Of a DNA stretch of 64,000 nt, positions 49,526-61,460 are shown piece by piece. The notes under the pieces are model-generated. The model did no database searches. It saw nothing but the letters and a program-made list of their open reading frames with translations, and was not told where the DNA came from. Location: NCBI GenBank assembly GCA_015680905.1, contig CM027378.1, forward strand, positions 84,349,501 to 84,413,500, written 5' to 3'. A program made the position numbers and the translations under genes. The first letter of the stretch is position 1. Each line of letters begins with the position of its first letter. This DNA is from Coptis chinensis. Taxonomy: Eukaryota; Streptophyta; Magnoliopsida; Ranunculales; Ranunculaceae.

Positions 49526-50087
49526 TGTAAAGGAGCGTTTTAGTTTTCCTTTACATACAAGGAATGAAGGAGAATGGGATTGGATTTGAGAAAGACCGAG
49601 TTCGTTAATAAGCGAACTGCCTACGTATCTTTTCTTGATTCTGGGGGGAGAGAAAAATCAAGTCTGGCGTAGTTCATGTAGGCAGTATTTATAGATGGTG
49701 AAAGTGAATCTTAACCCAATATGTGTAAAGATCAACACAACAAATGTAGGGTGGAGATTGAGAGGGCGTGTGAGAACTGTGTTGGTAGGCATGCTGTAAT
49801 GATGGGGATTAGTAGCAGAGGTTGGTAGCTTGCGGGAGTGGTTAGTAGTTTGCGGCAGTGGTAATGCTTACATCTGGAAAAGGGATGGTGTCATCTGGTG
49901 AAGCATTCTGCTTGAGGTCGTCTATTCGACCTGCGTTATTCTAGAGCGAGCTGAAAGAGACCACCTACATAAGGCAAGCTGCTTATGAAGCAAGCTCGGA
50001 GGACGAGGACATGAGGTCGGTAGGATATTTCTGTTTATACTGGACACGTGTATAATATACATTGGTTGTGTATATTAGTCCCTCACA
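49526..50087 (-). repeat. 3' LTR of element B
   Basis: 562 bp, plus-strand TGTAAAGGAGCG to AGTCCCTCACA; pairs with 57735-58293. Confidence 0.92.
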
Positions 50088-50239
50088 CAGCCCCCTCTCA
50101 TTAGGTCGTTCCAATTCTGTAGGGGCGACCTGATGAGAGAGTAATTCCACACGTGGGAAGCACGTAGAGTAGTAACTGAAGATAAAAGTGATGCTGGTTT
50201 GACAAGTATAGAATTGATCTTAGAAGTGTAGGTTCTCAA

Positions 50240-51815
50240 TTAGTAAGAAATTTGTAGCTCGAGGGAGCTTTGAAGCTCGCGTGAGCCGGATGCTTTAGTG
50301 AGCGTTCTGCACTGAGTTGATCTTAGAAGCATAGGTCTTTAATTAGTGCGAAGTGGTGGGCCATGGAGCCTATGAGCTCGAGAGAGCGTGTTGCTTGCGG
50401 AGAGCATGTTAGCTTATGAAAGCGTATCGCTCACTGAGTTGATCTTAGAAGTATAGGTCTTCAACTAGTGAGAATTGGAGAGGCTATGGAGCCTGTAAGC
50501 TTAAGAGAGCGTTCTGCTCACTGAGAGCGTGTTGGCTTATGAAAGTATATTGCTCACTGAGAGCGTTCTCACTGAGTTTATCCTAGAAGTATAGGTCTTC
50601 AACTAGTGAGAATTGGAGAGGTTATAGAGTCTGTAAGCTCAAGAGAGCGTTCTGCTCACGGAGAGCTTGTTAGCTTATGAAAGCGTATCGCTCACTGAGA
50701 GCGTTCTCACTGAGTTGATCCCAGAAGTATAGGTCCTCAACTACTGAGAATTAGAGAGGTTATGGAGCATGTAAGCTCAAGAGAGCGTTCTGCTCACGGA
50801 GAGCGTGTTAGCTTATGAAAGCGTATCGCTCACTGAGAGCGTTCTCACTGAGTTAATCCTAAAAGTATAAGTCCTCAACTAGTGAGAATTGGAGAGGCTA
50901 TGGAGCCTGTAAGCTCAAGAGAGCGGGCTGCTCGCGGAGAGCGTGTTGGCTTATGAAAGTGTATTGCTCACTGAGAGCGTTCTCACTGAATTGATCCCAG
51001 AAGTATAGGTCCTCAACTAGTGAGAATTGGATAGGCTATGGAGCCTATAAGCTCAAGAGAGCGTTCTGCTCATGGAGAGCATATTGGCTTATGAAAGCGT
51101 ATTGCTCACTGAGAGTGTTCTCACTGAGTTGATCCCAGAAGTATAGGTCCTCAACTAGTGAGAATTGGAGAGGCTATGGAGCACCGTGAAGCTCAAGAGA
51201 GCCGCTCCGCGGAGGCGTGTTAGCTTATGAAAGCGTATCGCTCACTGAGAGCGTTCTCACTGAGTTGATCCTAGAAGTATAGGTCCTTAACTAGTGAGAA
51301 TTGGAGAGGCTATGGAGCATGTAAGCTCAAGAGAGCAGGCTGCTCGCGGAGAGCGTGTTGGCTTATGAAAGTATATTGCTCACTGAGAGCATTCTCACTG
51401 AGTTGATCCCATAAGTATAGGTCCTCAACTAGTGAGAATTGGAGATGCTATGGAGCTTGTAAGCTCAAGAGAGCGTTCTGCTCATGGAGAGCGTGTTGGC
51501 TTATGAAAGCGTATTGCTTACTGAGAGCGTTCTCACTGAGTTGATCCCAGAAATATAGGTCCTCAACTAGTGAGAATTGAAGAGGCTATGGAGTATGTAA
51601 GCTCAAGAGAGCGTTCTGCTCACGGAGAGCGTGTTAGCTTATGAAAGTGTATCGCTCACTAAGAGCGTTCTCACTGAGTTGATCCTAGAAGTATAGGTCC
51701 TCAACTAGTGAGAATTGGAGAGGCTCTAGAGCCTGTAAGCTCAAGAGAGCGTGCTACTCGCGAAGAGCAGGTTAGCTTATGAAAGCGTACTGCTCACTGA
51801 GAACGTTGAAACTCA
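50240..51815. repeat. 138-bp tandem array in element B, about 11 units
   Basis: The word ATAGGTC (or ATAAGTC) occurs at 50329, 50453, 50591, 50729, 50867, 51005, 51143, 51279, 51417, 51555 and 51693, a 138-bp period (one unit 124, one 136). Each unit carries CTCAACTAGTGAGAATTGGA, 'aagctcaagagagcg', 'ggagagcgtgtt', 'gcttatgaaagcgtat' and 'cactgagagcgttctcactgagttgatc'. Such arrays are known in the 3' region of Tat-clade elements and can seed genomic satellites. Confidence 0.95.
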
Positions 51816-51989
51816 AGACAGTGCTGGAAGTACGCGTATACTGGTAGTGTTTTCATTGCGAGTTCGGTGCTTTATCGACAAGATTAGACAGAGTAGGTTG
51901 TAATACATAAGTAAACTAAACTTGAATTTATAGTAAATAAAAAATGGAATATACAACAATACATTTGTATTGATAAAATTTCTTTAACA

Positions 51990-53040
51990 AATAAGTGTTC
52001 CAAGGGCGTGACAATGATTTCCTCTCTTGGGTTTTGATCCAGTACGCTCCATTGCTTATAACTCGTTCTACTATGTATGGTCCTTCTCATGTTGGTGCTA
52101 GTTTGGCGTCATCTTGAGTCTTTTTCAGAACTAGATTACCAGGTTGAAAAGATCAAGAATGTACTCGCTTGTTGTAGGATTTCTTCAGAGTTTGTTGGTA
52201 AGATGTCACTCTGATAGCGGCTAGGTCGTGTTGTTCTTCCAGCAAATCGACCTCTTGAGCTAGGGTGAAGTCATTGTGTCCAGACTCGACGAGTTCTGAT
52301 CGAGTCGTAGTGACTGTCAGTTCGGTGGGGATAATGACTTATGTGCCATAGCACAAGGAGAATGGAGATTCGTCTGTGTTGGAGCGAGCTGTAGTGCGAT
52401 GAGCCCACAAAATGTTCTCTAACTGATTTGGTCATTGGCTTTTGTTCTTTTCAATCTTTTTCTTCAGATTTTCTAAGATTGCTTTGTTGCTAGCCTCTGC
52501 TTGGCTATTGCTTTGTGCGTACTGAGGAGTGGAGAATGCATGAACGATCTTCCACTTGGCCAGAAACTCCTTAACTGTTTTTCCCTTGAATTGGGAACCA
52601 TTGTCCATCACCAATGTGTGTGGCAAGCCAAATCTGGTAATGATATGAGTCTAGATGAAGTTTCTGACGTGTGATTCCTTGACATGAGCTAAAGGAATTG
52701 CTTCAACCCACTTAGTGAAGTAATCAGTTGCAGCTAAGACGAAGTGAAAACCGGTACTCTTTTGTGGGATGAACGATCCCATGATGTCCATGCCCCACAT
52801 GTGAAATGGCCAAGGGCTCGCAATGTTGATTAACTCACGAGCTGGTTGTATGATGTTATGGCCAAAGGTCTAGCATTTGACGCACTTAAGGACATATGTT
52901 TTGGCGTCGATCTGCATTTGAGGCCAAAAGTATCCTTGGGAGATCGCTTTGTGAGCCAAAGAGCAACCGCCGGCATGGTTTCTGCACTCTCCCTCATGAA
53001 TTTCAGCAAAAATTAATTGACCTTGTTCTGGGCTTATACA
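51990..53040 (-). pseudogene. Integrase of element B
   Basis: HHCC zinc finger at about 53010-52860 (HEGECRNHAGGC ... LKCVKC then a stop), DDE core 52626-52432 (LVMDNGSQFKGKTVKEFLAK, QAEASNKAILENL; catalytic Asp and Glu 35 apart), and C-terminal part down to about 51990. Stops and frameshifts between blocks. Confidence 0.8.
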
Positions 53041-53199
53041 CCTCAAGTGAGGTCCGCCAGCAAATTTTCATAATAACTTGTTATTGGCCAAACAATAATG
53101 GCGAGCCTGATATGGAATTTCTCTGGCTCTGGCACGCTCTTCAGGGAGTGTATCGTGCTGAATGTATTCTATGATGGGCTGCATCCATGTTTAACTCAT

Positions 53200-54163
53200 C
53201 TAATCCTCAGAGAGTGGGCACAGGTCACTGACCTCTAAAACGTGCTCAGCTTGGTAAGCAGGTCGATCAACTACTTCAATGAGTAACTGCCTAAGGGCGC
53301 AGTTCGGTGTTTGGGTAGCCAGGTAAGTTAAACTGTCCACATGACGATTTTCGTCGCGCAAGAAATGATGTATTGTGGTTTTCTTGAAAGCAGGAAGTAA
53401 TTGATAAACAACTTGAAGGTATTTAGAAAGGTTACCTTCATGGGTAGTGTACTCTTTAGCAACCTGGTGAATAACCAATTGCGAGTCAGTAAAGACTTGG
53501 AGCTCTTGTATAACCGAAACATGGCGCCATTCAAGCCCCATGATTACGCATACACATACTCGCTTTGTTGTTAAAGGTTGCGAAGTCGATGTGAACTGAT
53601 TTCTCCATCATTGCTCCATCTGGGGAAACTAGGACAACTCCGATTCCACTTCCTCCGGGGTTGCTAGATCCATCCACAAAGAGAGACCAGACATTCTTGT
53701 CATTCTTCTTTGTGGATGGAATATCTATTTCTGGTTCCCAATTTAGGTCGTCAACAGGAAAATATGCTAGGAAATCTGTAACGACCTATCCTTTCTGTGA
53801 GGTACGTGGGACGAACTCGATGTGGTGCTACCCGAGCTCTTCGGCCCACACTGCCATGCGAGTTGTCTTATTCTCCTTATGAAGGATTTTCTTCAACGGG
53901 AGATCGGTGAGTACTTTGATTAGATGCGCTTGAAAGTAAGGCCTGAACTTTCTTGCAGAATATAACAATGTGAGTACTGCTCTTTCAATGTAAGAGTAAT
54001 TCTTTTCAGCTGGAGTTAGTGTCTTACTTGTAAAGTAGATCGATTTCTCTGAGTTGTTTTCCTCTTTGAAAAGAACCGAACTAATGGCAAAGTCTGATAT
54101 TGCAAGATACAGTCCCAGCGTTTCGCCATCTGTTGGTTTTGCCAGGATGGGAGGTGTAGTCAA
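53200..54163 (-). pseudogene. Dual RNase H region of element B
   Basis: 54163-53828 reads AKPTDGETLGLYLAVSDFAI with SVLFKEENNSEKSIYFTSKT, the normal retroelement RNase H domain. 53541-53200 continues the archaeal-type RNase H (LQVFTDSQLVIHQVAKEYTT, FLRDENRHVDSLTYLATQ). The start of the second domain (about 53640-53540) is frameshifted. Confidence 0.8.
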
Positions 54164-54205
54164 ATACTCTTTGAGGGTGGAGAACGCTTGGTGGCACTGA
54201 TCGTT

Positions 54206-55070
54206 CTATGAGAACTGCACACCTTTTTTAAGAAGTTGCAAGAACGGTCGACATTTGTCTGACGCCCTGGATATGAATCGGTTTAGTGTCGCAACCATTC
54301 CTGATAGCTTATGTATTTGCTTCTTTGTCTGTAGATCGGGCATGTCCAAGAACGCTCTGATTTGGTTTGGGTTAGCTTCGATCCCTCTTTGTGATACTTG
54401 GTACCCTAGAAACTTCCCTGAGGACGCTCCAAAAAGGCACCTTTCTAGATTCAACTTCATTCGAGTCCGGCGTAACCTAGAGAACGCTTTCTCAAAATGA
54501 GTGAGGTGGTCACTTGCTTTCTTGCTCTTGACGACCATGTCGTCGATATAGACTTCCATGATATCCCCTAACATGTCTTGGAACATGTCAGTGACCAGCC
54601 GTTGATAAGTTGCTCCAGCGTTCTTGAGGTCGAACGGGAGGACGTTGTAGCAGTAAATTCCTTGTTCAGTGATGAATGACGTTTTCTCTTGGTCTTCTTC
54701 AGCGAGTGGGATTTGATTGTATCCACTGTATGCATCCATAAATGACAGGAGCTCGTGGCCACAGGTCTAGTCTACAAGTCGATCAATTCTAGGCAAAGGG
54801 AAGCTATCTTTAGGTGTTTTTTGGTTGATATTGGTGAAGTCAATGCAGAGGCGAACTGTGCTATTCTTTTTTGGAACTGCTACTATGTTAGCGATCCAGT
54901 CTGGGTAATCGACCTTTCTAATGAAACCGACTTGTTTGAGTTTGTCGACCTCATCATTGATTGCTTTTTGAAATCTCAGAGATAATCTTCGAGGTCGCTA
55001 ACGAACTGGCCTAGCATTAGGATTTACATTTAGTCTATGACATGCAACATTAGGATCTATACCCGGTACA
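54206..55070 (-). pseudogene. Reverse transcriptase of element B
   Basis: 54739-54206 is a long open part: DAYSGYNQIPLAEEDQEKTS, FITEQGIYCYNVLPFDLKNA, the catalytic YIDDMVVKS, CLFGASSGKFLGYQVSQRGI and FISRASDKCRPFLQLLKK. The N-terminal fingers (about 55070-54740) are recognisable only in broken frames. Confidence 0.85.
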
Positions 55071-55205
55071 TCGATATACGACTAAGCGAAAACATTTTTA
55101 TTCATTGCTAAAAGGTTTACAAGCTGAGCCCTGAGTGTAGGGTCTAAGTTAGCCCCTACATATACGAACTTAGGTTCCTAAGTTCACTCTCTCTCTGTCT
55201 GCAGG

Positions 55206-55592
55206 TTAGGATGCTGCCTTTGACGATGATGCATCTTCCAGGGGATTGATTTCTGGCGACGCTTTGCCGTTCTGAGGGATGGTGGATTTGGCAGCTGGGG
55301 TTGGAGCGACCTCTATGGCAACTACAACAGGGGCTGAAGTGGCCTCTGTGGTCATGACAACAGAGGCTGGAGTGACCTCTGGAATCTGTATCTGTTGTAT
55401 AACGTATGACGGAGCGACCTCTTGGGTCGTGACAGGTAGAGCAACTACTACTGGAGCGACCTCTGGGGTCCTGACTGATAGAACGACCTCTGAGGTCCTG
55501 ACTGGTGGAGCTACGACTACTGGAGCGACCTCTAGGGTCTTGACTGGTGGAACAACAAATGCTGGAGCGACTTCTGGGGTCTGTACAGACAA
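55206..55592 (-). other. Pro-Glu-Val-Ala repeat linker between protease and RT, element B
   Basis: The frame codes for imperfect repeats such as RTPEVAPVVVALPVTTQEVAP, produced by a coding minisatellite with the plus-strand word 'ggagcgacctctggggtc' recurring about every 40-45 bp. Low-complexity, presumably disordered. Element A has no such stretch in its protease-RT region. Confidence 0.7.
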
Positions 55593-55736
55593 ATAGATCC
55601 TCTTGCTGGAGCCCCCAGCGCTTTATTTTGGTGTTTTGGCTTTGACCTCCGCGACCAAGTCTTTGGCCATTCTGTAGCTGGTGGGCTCATTCCTTGTGCC
55701 GATGGGTGAGTCAACAGTCTTGTTCGCTGAGAGGAT

Positions 55737-56189
55737 TTAGTTACAATGATAAGCCTCGAGCTGATTACTTCGAAGATCCATCATGCCCCTAGGGCCTGGA
55801 AAGAGGAGAACTTGATGCAGTGTTGACGGTATAGCTTGCATTTGATGAATCCAACATCGTCCTAGGATGGCGTTGTAGGACGACTTGATGTCCAGGACTC
55901 TGAAACACGTATTAAAGATGACTTTGTCCTCTCTAGATCCCACAGAAACTGGGAGTATGATATCACCAATTGGGTCAACTCTGGAGCCATTGAACTCGTA
56001 GAGAGGAGCGATTGGATCTATGAAGACTGACTTGGGTAAATTCATCTCTTGTATGGTATGGTAAAACAAAATGTCACATGAACTGTCAGGATTAATCAGA
56101 ACACGCTTGACTGTCCAGTCACTGATTTTGACGTGGACTACTAATGCGTCATAGTGTGGGAGGCAAACCTTGTTGAGGTCGGCCTCCAT
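55737..56189 (-). pseudogene. Retropepsin of element B, active site altered
   Basis: An open 150-codon frame: EADLNKVCLPHYDALVVHVK, VLINPDSSCDIL, PIAPLYEFNGSRVDPIGDII, LPVSVGSREDKVIFNTCFRV and YNAILGRCWIHQMQAIPSTL. The active-site loop is NPDSS where element A has DPGSS, so the catalytic Asp and the Gly after Pro are both changed; as written it should be inactive. Confidence 0.8.
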
Positions 56190-56278
56190 AAAAATGATAT
56201 AACTCGAATCTGCGATTTAACTGGGGGGAGCAAAAGGCCCGAGAAGAGAAATGGTAAACTTCTTCTTAGGGGCGCTAC

Positions 56279-57472
56279 TTACCTTCTTTTCTCTCTAGAC
56301 AATATTACTGAATCATCTAGAAACATGATCATATGAATGGTTTTGTCATTGTCGCGATCTGACGAGTATTGACGTCGCTCATGGCGGGAATGGTTTCTGG
56401 GACGTCCTCTGCTATGGGAGCGAGCTTGAGCATTGTGGCGATCATGGCGAGGTGGAGTTCTACTACGCACCCTGCAAGCCATAAGTTTATGGTGCAAGTC
56501 GCCATCGGCGATGTTGGTGTCCTGCTTGATATGTCCTGCTTCGATGAGGTCTTGAAGGTAATGCTTTAGCCCCTAACACGCATCGGTCTCGTGATATTTG
56601 GCTCGGTGAAAAGCACAATAAGGCTTGCCTGGTCAATCTTCTGGCTGTCGTATAATGGGTCAGTAATAGGCAGCTTTCTTGATCTTTTCCAGTATGTAAC
56701 TAGGAGATCGTGTGAGAACAGCGAACTCCTGATCATTGTTCATTCTATTCCCCGACTTCCGTTCTTGCTATTGGGGTCGCTTTTTTTAAGCTGGGGGGTC
56801 ATCGGATATTGCTACGACTTCTTCTTATTCTAGTAGGCCTTGGCGCATTAGGCCTTCCTGTAACTTAATGTACTTGTCGACTCAAGCGTAAAGCTCGGAT
56901 AAAGTCTTGGGGCGTTTTTTCATCAGCGATCTGGCGAGTGTCGTGTTGCGCACACGGCAGTTGGAGAATGCCAGGGTGGCGAATGACTCTTTCAGACTAG
57001 TTTCCATGCATAGTAGTTCGGCTTTGAATCGACCTAGAAATTTACTAATTGTTTTGTCTTTTCCCAGTGAGAGCTGGAACAGCGAATCAATATCAGCTTT
57101 TTTACGCCTGTTATGGACGTACTGACTAGCAAACGAATCGGTGAGCTGCTCGAAGGTCTTTATCGAGTCTGGCTCGAGTGAAAAAAACCAATCGAGCACG
57201 CCATCTTTGAGACTGGCGGGAAACAAACGACAGTGAAGGTGATCGAACTCTGATGCACTATATAGTGTCAGGCTTTGAATATAGCGAGTCACGTGTTGAC
57301 CAGGACACGTGCTACCATCATACATTGGAAAACATGGTTGAATGAAATCTAGAGGAGAAGCTTTGCTAAGTACCTCAGCAGCGAATGGAGACGCCCGACA
57401 TGTCTTCAGCATCTTTTGAACGATTTGGGAAGCGCCTTTCTTGACTGCACTTTGGTCGATTCTTTGTGACAA
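56279..57472 (-). pseudogene. Gag of element B
   Basis: 57472-56882 is an open 196-codon frame containing the gag core (FIQPCFPMYDGSTCPGQHVT, FPASLKDGVLDWFFSLEPDS, FASQYVHNRRKKADIDSLFQ). 56497-56279 holds the Arg-rich C-terminal part (RHDRHNAQARSHSRGRPRNH). The zinc-knuckle segment between them is broken by stops. Confidence 0.82.
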
Positions 57473-57734
57473 TTTGTTAATCTATTGATTAACCTCATTG
57501 ATGTCGTCCTCTGCTAAGGTAGCAGGTGGATTCTGCGTGTCCACTTGCGCGCGAAGAGTGACATTCTCCTGCCTGAGCAGGGTGATTTACTCATTCATCG
57601 TTCCTAGCTGACTTGCCAAACTCTGGATTTGAGCTTCAAGGCTTGCCATGCTTCGTGGGCTTGAGTGTTTTTCTTTTTGGTTTAAGGATTTGTTAAGTGG
57701 TTTCTCAAGAAATCGAGACCACAGTCGGCGCCAA

Positions 57735-58293
57735 TGTAAATGAGCATTTTAGTTTTCCTTTACGTACAACGGAGGAAGGAGAATGGGATTGGATTTGGGA
57801 AAGACCGAGTTCGTTGATGAGCGAACTGCCTACGTATCTTTTCTTGATTTTGGGGGGAGAGAAGAATCAGGTCTGACGTAGTTCATGTAGGTGGTATTTA
57901 TAGATGGTGAAAGTGAATCTTAACCCAACATGTATAAAGATCAACACAAATGTAGGGTGGAGATTGAGAAGGCGTGTGAGAACTGTGTTGTTAGGCATGC
58001 TGTAATTATGGGGATTAGTAGCAGTGGTTGGTAGCTTGCGGTAGTGGTTAGTAGCTTGTGGCAGTAGTAATGATTACATCTGGATAAGGGATGGTGTCAT
58101 CAGGTGAAGCGTTCTGCTTGAGGTCGTCTATTTGACCTGCGTTACTCTGGAGCGAGCTAAAGGAGACCACCTACATGAGGCGAGCTACTTACAAAGCGAG
58201 CTCGGAGGACGAGAATATGAGGTCGGTACGATATTTTTGTTTATACTGGACACGTGTATAATATACATTGGTTGTGTATATTAGTCCCTCACA
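57735..58293 (-). repeat. 5' LTR of element B
   Basis: 559 bp, plus-strand TGTAAATGAGCA to AGTCCCTCACA. Immediately inside it (57733 down) lies the primer-binding site TGGCGCCGACTGTGG (minus), tRNA-Asp-like for the first 8 bases. Confidence 0.92.
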
Positions 58294-58540
58294 AATATGT
58301 CTAATTTATAATTCATATTGTTGAAATGCGCCTAATGCTAACAATTATGGCAGTGTTATAGGGTTTTTAGAGAAGGTGGCACAAGTCCATTGTCATTTGT
58401 CAAGTTAAAATCCCTCACCAACACTAGCGCAAGAAGGAATTGTATTTGCAAAAATGACTCCATCATACTGTATAATTACGACCTCTCACAAGTTACTCTC
58501 TGGTGGTGTAGTTTAGCAGTTTAGCTGGGGAACGAAAATA

Positions 58541-59150
58541 TATTTTGGTTAAATACCACCATACCCAATTGGCTCTCAATCGTGCACTACAGTTATTTTA
58601 ATTGCCAAGTTGAAGAAATATTTGTTCTTGAAGTTATTTAAATTGTTTCCAAAGATAACTAAATATAAATTAAATAATATTTGTTGTATGCTTTAAAATA
58701 TTCAAAAATTAGAATACTTGCGGGGGGGGGGGTTGGGGTTAAAATTTGGTAATTTGTAATTGTAAACAAAAATAAATTTTGGTTAAATACCATACCCAAT
58801 TGGCTACATTTATTTTAATTTGCCAAGTTGAAGAAATATTTGTTCTTGAAGTTATTTAAATTGTTTCCAAAGATAACTAAATATAAATTAAATAATATTT
58901 GTTGTATGCTTTAAAATATTCAAAAATTAGAATACTTGCGGGGGGGGGGGTTGGGGTTAAAATTTGGTAATTTGTAATTGTAAACAAAAATAAATTTTGG
59001 TTAAATACCATACCCAATTGGCTACATTTATTTTAATTTGCCAAGTTGAAGAAATATTTGTTGTTGAAGTCATTTAAATTATTTCCAAAGATAACTAAAT
59101 ATAAATTAAATAATATTTATTGTATGCTCTAAAATATTAAGAAATTAATT
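58541..59150. repeat. Tandem triplication with long G runs
   Basis: The phrase TTTTGGTTAAATACC starts at 58543, 58777 and 58995, giving units of 234 and 218 bp and a partial third. Units 1 and 2 each contain an uninterrupted run of about 10-11 G followed by TTGGGG; the third stops before that point (about 59140). Unit 1 has an extra 'ctcaatcgtgcactacagt' segment. Confidence 0.9.
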
Positions 59151-60326
59151 CAATATCGATTATGAATACTTGCATCCTCAAAAGCCCAAATAACACTACC
59201 TTATTTTGAGAGTGTAAAAGGTAGAAGAAAATGTACCTTACTTGCTAATTACAATATTTCATAACAAACTTTGTCTAATTATAGAGACAAAGGTAAACAA
59301 CTCAATTCTCACTTGGCATACCCAGACTAATCTCTCATATGTAGTCCTACTTAGGGGTGGACAATGGGCCGGGCTGGGCTAGCCCGGCCCTAAATATTTA
59401 AAACCTTTTATATATTAGGGTTGGCCCGGCCCGGCCCTAAAGTTAGCATAGGGCCGGGTCATAAGTCTAAATCTCAAGCCCTGACCCTACCCTAAGCCCT
59501 CTTTAAAGGTTTTAGGGCCGGGCTTTAGGGCCGTGCCTATATATTTTCTTCTTTTTATTGCATCAATTTAAAAACTCATTTATATTACAAAAATGTACAT
59601 AAATCTACAAACTCAAATTCCCACCAATCTAATAATAATCCCGGATAAGTTCAACAATTTAAAATACACATCCACAATATAAAATGTTACAATCTATAAT
59701 TCTATATCCATCCAAAGATAATTTTTATCTTCATTGATAATTACAAAATGTTATTAGCTTCCAGTATGTTGGTCTAAGTAAATAGATGACCTACTTCACT
59801 ATGCAAAGACAAAAAGAAAGCCTGCTAAAGGAAAATTCGCTGACTGTTAATACAATAGAGACTTAAGATCCCCTTAATGAACTAGGATAATATATATTAT
59901 AGAAAATAATCAAAATTAATTAAGTATATACGTTATAGAAAATAATCGAATGTTAGTTCACAGAGAGGAAGACTGCCAGTGTGAACTTGACAGCACCTTA
60001 ACGTCTTCCAAGGCCATGACAATCTTTTTGGCAATCAAACTGGAAGGCCCTCAATTCTGCTCACTTCGTATGTGAAATAGAATGGCATACCATAATTTTC
60101 CTAGTAAAGCAACTTTAGCACTTGATTGCAAGACAACTCAGGAAAAAATTAATTAAGTACACCATCCATCTTTGATGCTTTTAGGATATTATATAGAAAG
60201 TTCTTTTTTTCTTAAAAATAAGTTCGAACCGCAAAAAACATAAACTGAAAGTAACTTGTTCCACAAAACTCCAAGATCTTTTCCAACAGCAATACCAATC
60301 CAGAACAAAACTCAGGCAGACTCCAC

Positions 60327-60795
60327 CTAGTAAAAGAATCTAGGTACTTTACCACCAACATTCTTCCTTCTGGCCTCTTCATGATCCATGATGCAAGCAT
60401 AAGTTGTTGCCAAGTATAATATATCCAAACCTGCGATTGTCCAACAGAAACAATTTTGGATGCTTCACATACAGCATGATCTAGAGCATTCTGTCACTGT
60501 ATTGTTAATGGCTAATGCAAGGAACTCATAATTTGTCTAGACTCTAGATGGAAGCAGCACATGTAACTTCATTCAAAACTAAAGGACTAAACAAGAGGAT
60601 GAGACTAACCTGTCTAGATGGAAGCAACCTTGCAGTCCAGGGCTCGATGTATTTAACGCCAACATCAAAACGAGGACTAGTGACTCCACACTTGTTAAGT
60701 CGCCCATTGAGTTCAACCACAATCTTTCTAGATCTATGATCATCGGCATACTCAAACTCCCCAATATAACCATGCTTCTGCATAACAAGAAGGAG
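60327..60795 (-). pseudogene. RPS15A: Ribosomal protein S15a fragment, two exons with intron
   Basis: Exon 60795-60610 reads [60 protein letters not shown] up to a CAG/GTTAGT donor; exon 60430-60327 reads FGYIIL, then after one extra [17 protein letters not shown] and RFFY-stop. This is the C-terminal two thirds of cytosolic 40S protein uS8 (S15a, 130 aa). The N-terminal exon is missing and the frameshift kills it. The retained intron shows that it was copied from genomic DNA, not from mRNA. Confidence 0.85.
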
Positions 60796-60949
60796 CTTTA
60801 TTTTTTTTATATAGAAAGTTCTTAATCCTTCACAAATGAAACAAGTATATATTATCCATGTTTCCGAGGGAATAAAGAATGTTGCATTTACCACTTTACC
60901 AGTGAACTAAGCTGAAAATGTTGTTTCAGACAAGCAAGGTACATAGCAC

Positions 60950-61137
60950 GCACTATGGTCTTGACAGGGTGAGAATCTCATATACAAGAAGGCTACAGAT
61001 GACAGCCAAGACACCATTGATTGAGCGAAGAGTTGCAGCAGTGAAAATTTCAGAAAATGAAGAAACTAACTCTGTACAAAACATTCTAGGAAACAAAGAA
61101 GCAACATGGCCAAGTGAAAGAAAGTACCTGCAACAGT
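60950..61137 (-). pseudogene. ALG10: ALG10 (alpha-1,2-glucosyltransferase) exon fragment
   Basis: After a TTGCAG acceptor the frame reads YFLSLGHVASLFPRM, then ATLRSINGVLAVICSLLVYE and ILTLSRP before a stop. It matches a luminal/membrane N-terminal part of plant ALG10, the ER enzyme adding the last glucose to the dolichol-linked N-glycan precursor. Only about 60 of some 500 residues are present. Confidence 0.68.
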
Positions 61138-61460
61138 TATAAGAAAACATAAATCAACATATAATAAGAAGAAAAGCATAAAATGAGATTATTGCTAGAT
61201 TATATAACATAAAGAATATAAGAATTAAATGAGAGGAATCATGAATAAAGTAAATAGAAATTCTTACAAGTTATAAACAATTAATCAGTAGAGTATTGCT
61301 CACCTCCAAAATAATATCAAGGAAGTGAATCTTCATAATTCCTCCACTGCCAAAACAGAGTCACAAAAAGTGGGAGAACCTTGTGAGATAGCTACAAAAT
61401 AAATAAGTTCCAAGTCCAAAAGATTCTCCTACGCAAAAAAGGATCGCTGCATATACAAAA

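Larger units (their letters stand above)
49526..58293 (-). mobile_element. Tat-lineage Ty3/gypsy element B, 8768 bp, both LTRs
   Basis: In minus orientation: 5' LTR 58293-57735, primer-binding site at 57733, gag, protease, a Pro/Val-rich linker, RT, RNase H, archaeal-type RNase H, integrase, a 138-bp tandem array, polypurine tract (GAGAGGGGGCTG, 50099-50088), 3' LTR 50087-49526. Flanks AGTAT (49521-49525) and AATAT (58294-58298) fit a 5-bp target duplication with one change. Unlike element A it has no accessory ORF between pol and the 3' LTR. The LTRs differ at roughly 7% of the first 220 positions by eye, so the insertion is old, and the coding part is decayed. Confidence 0.9.

Noticed and set aside
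50240..51815. Regular repeats resembling a CRISPR array
   Set aside because: The 138-bp units are repeats throughout, with no unique spacers, and lie in the 3' region of a plant retrotransposon.
52896..53174. 92-codon plus-strand frame
   Set aside because: Shadow of the integrase zinc-finger region of element B.
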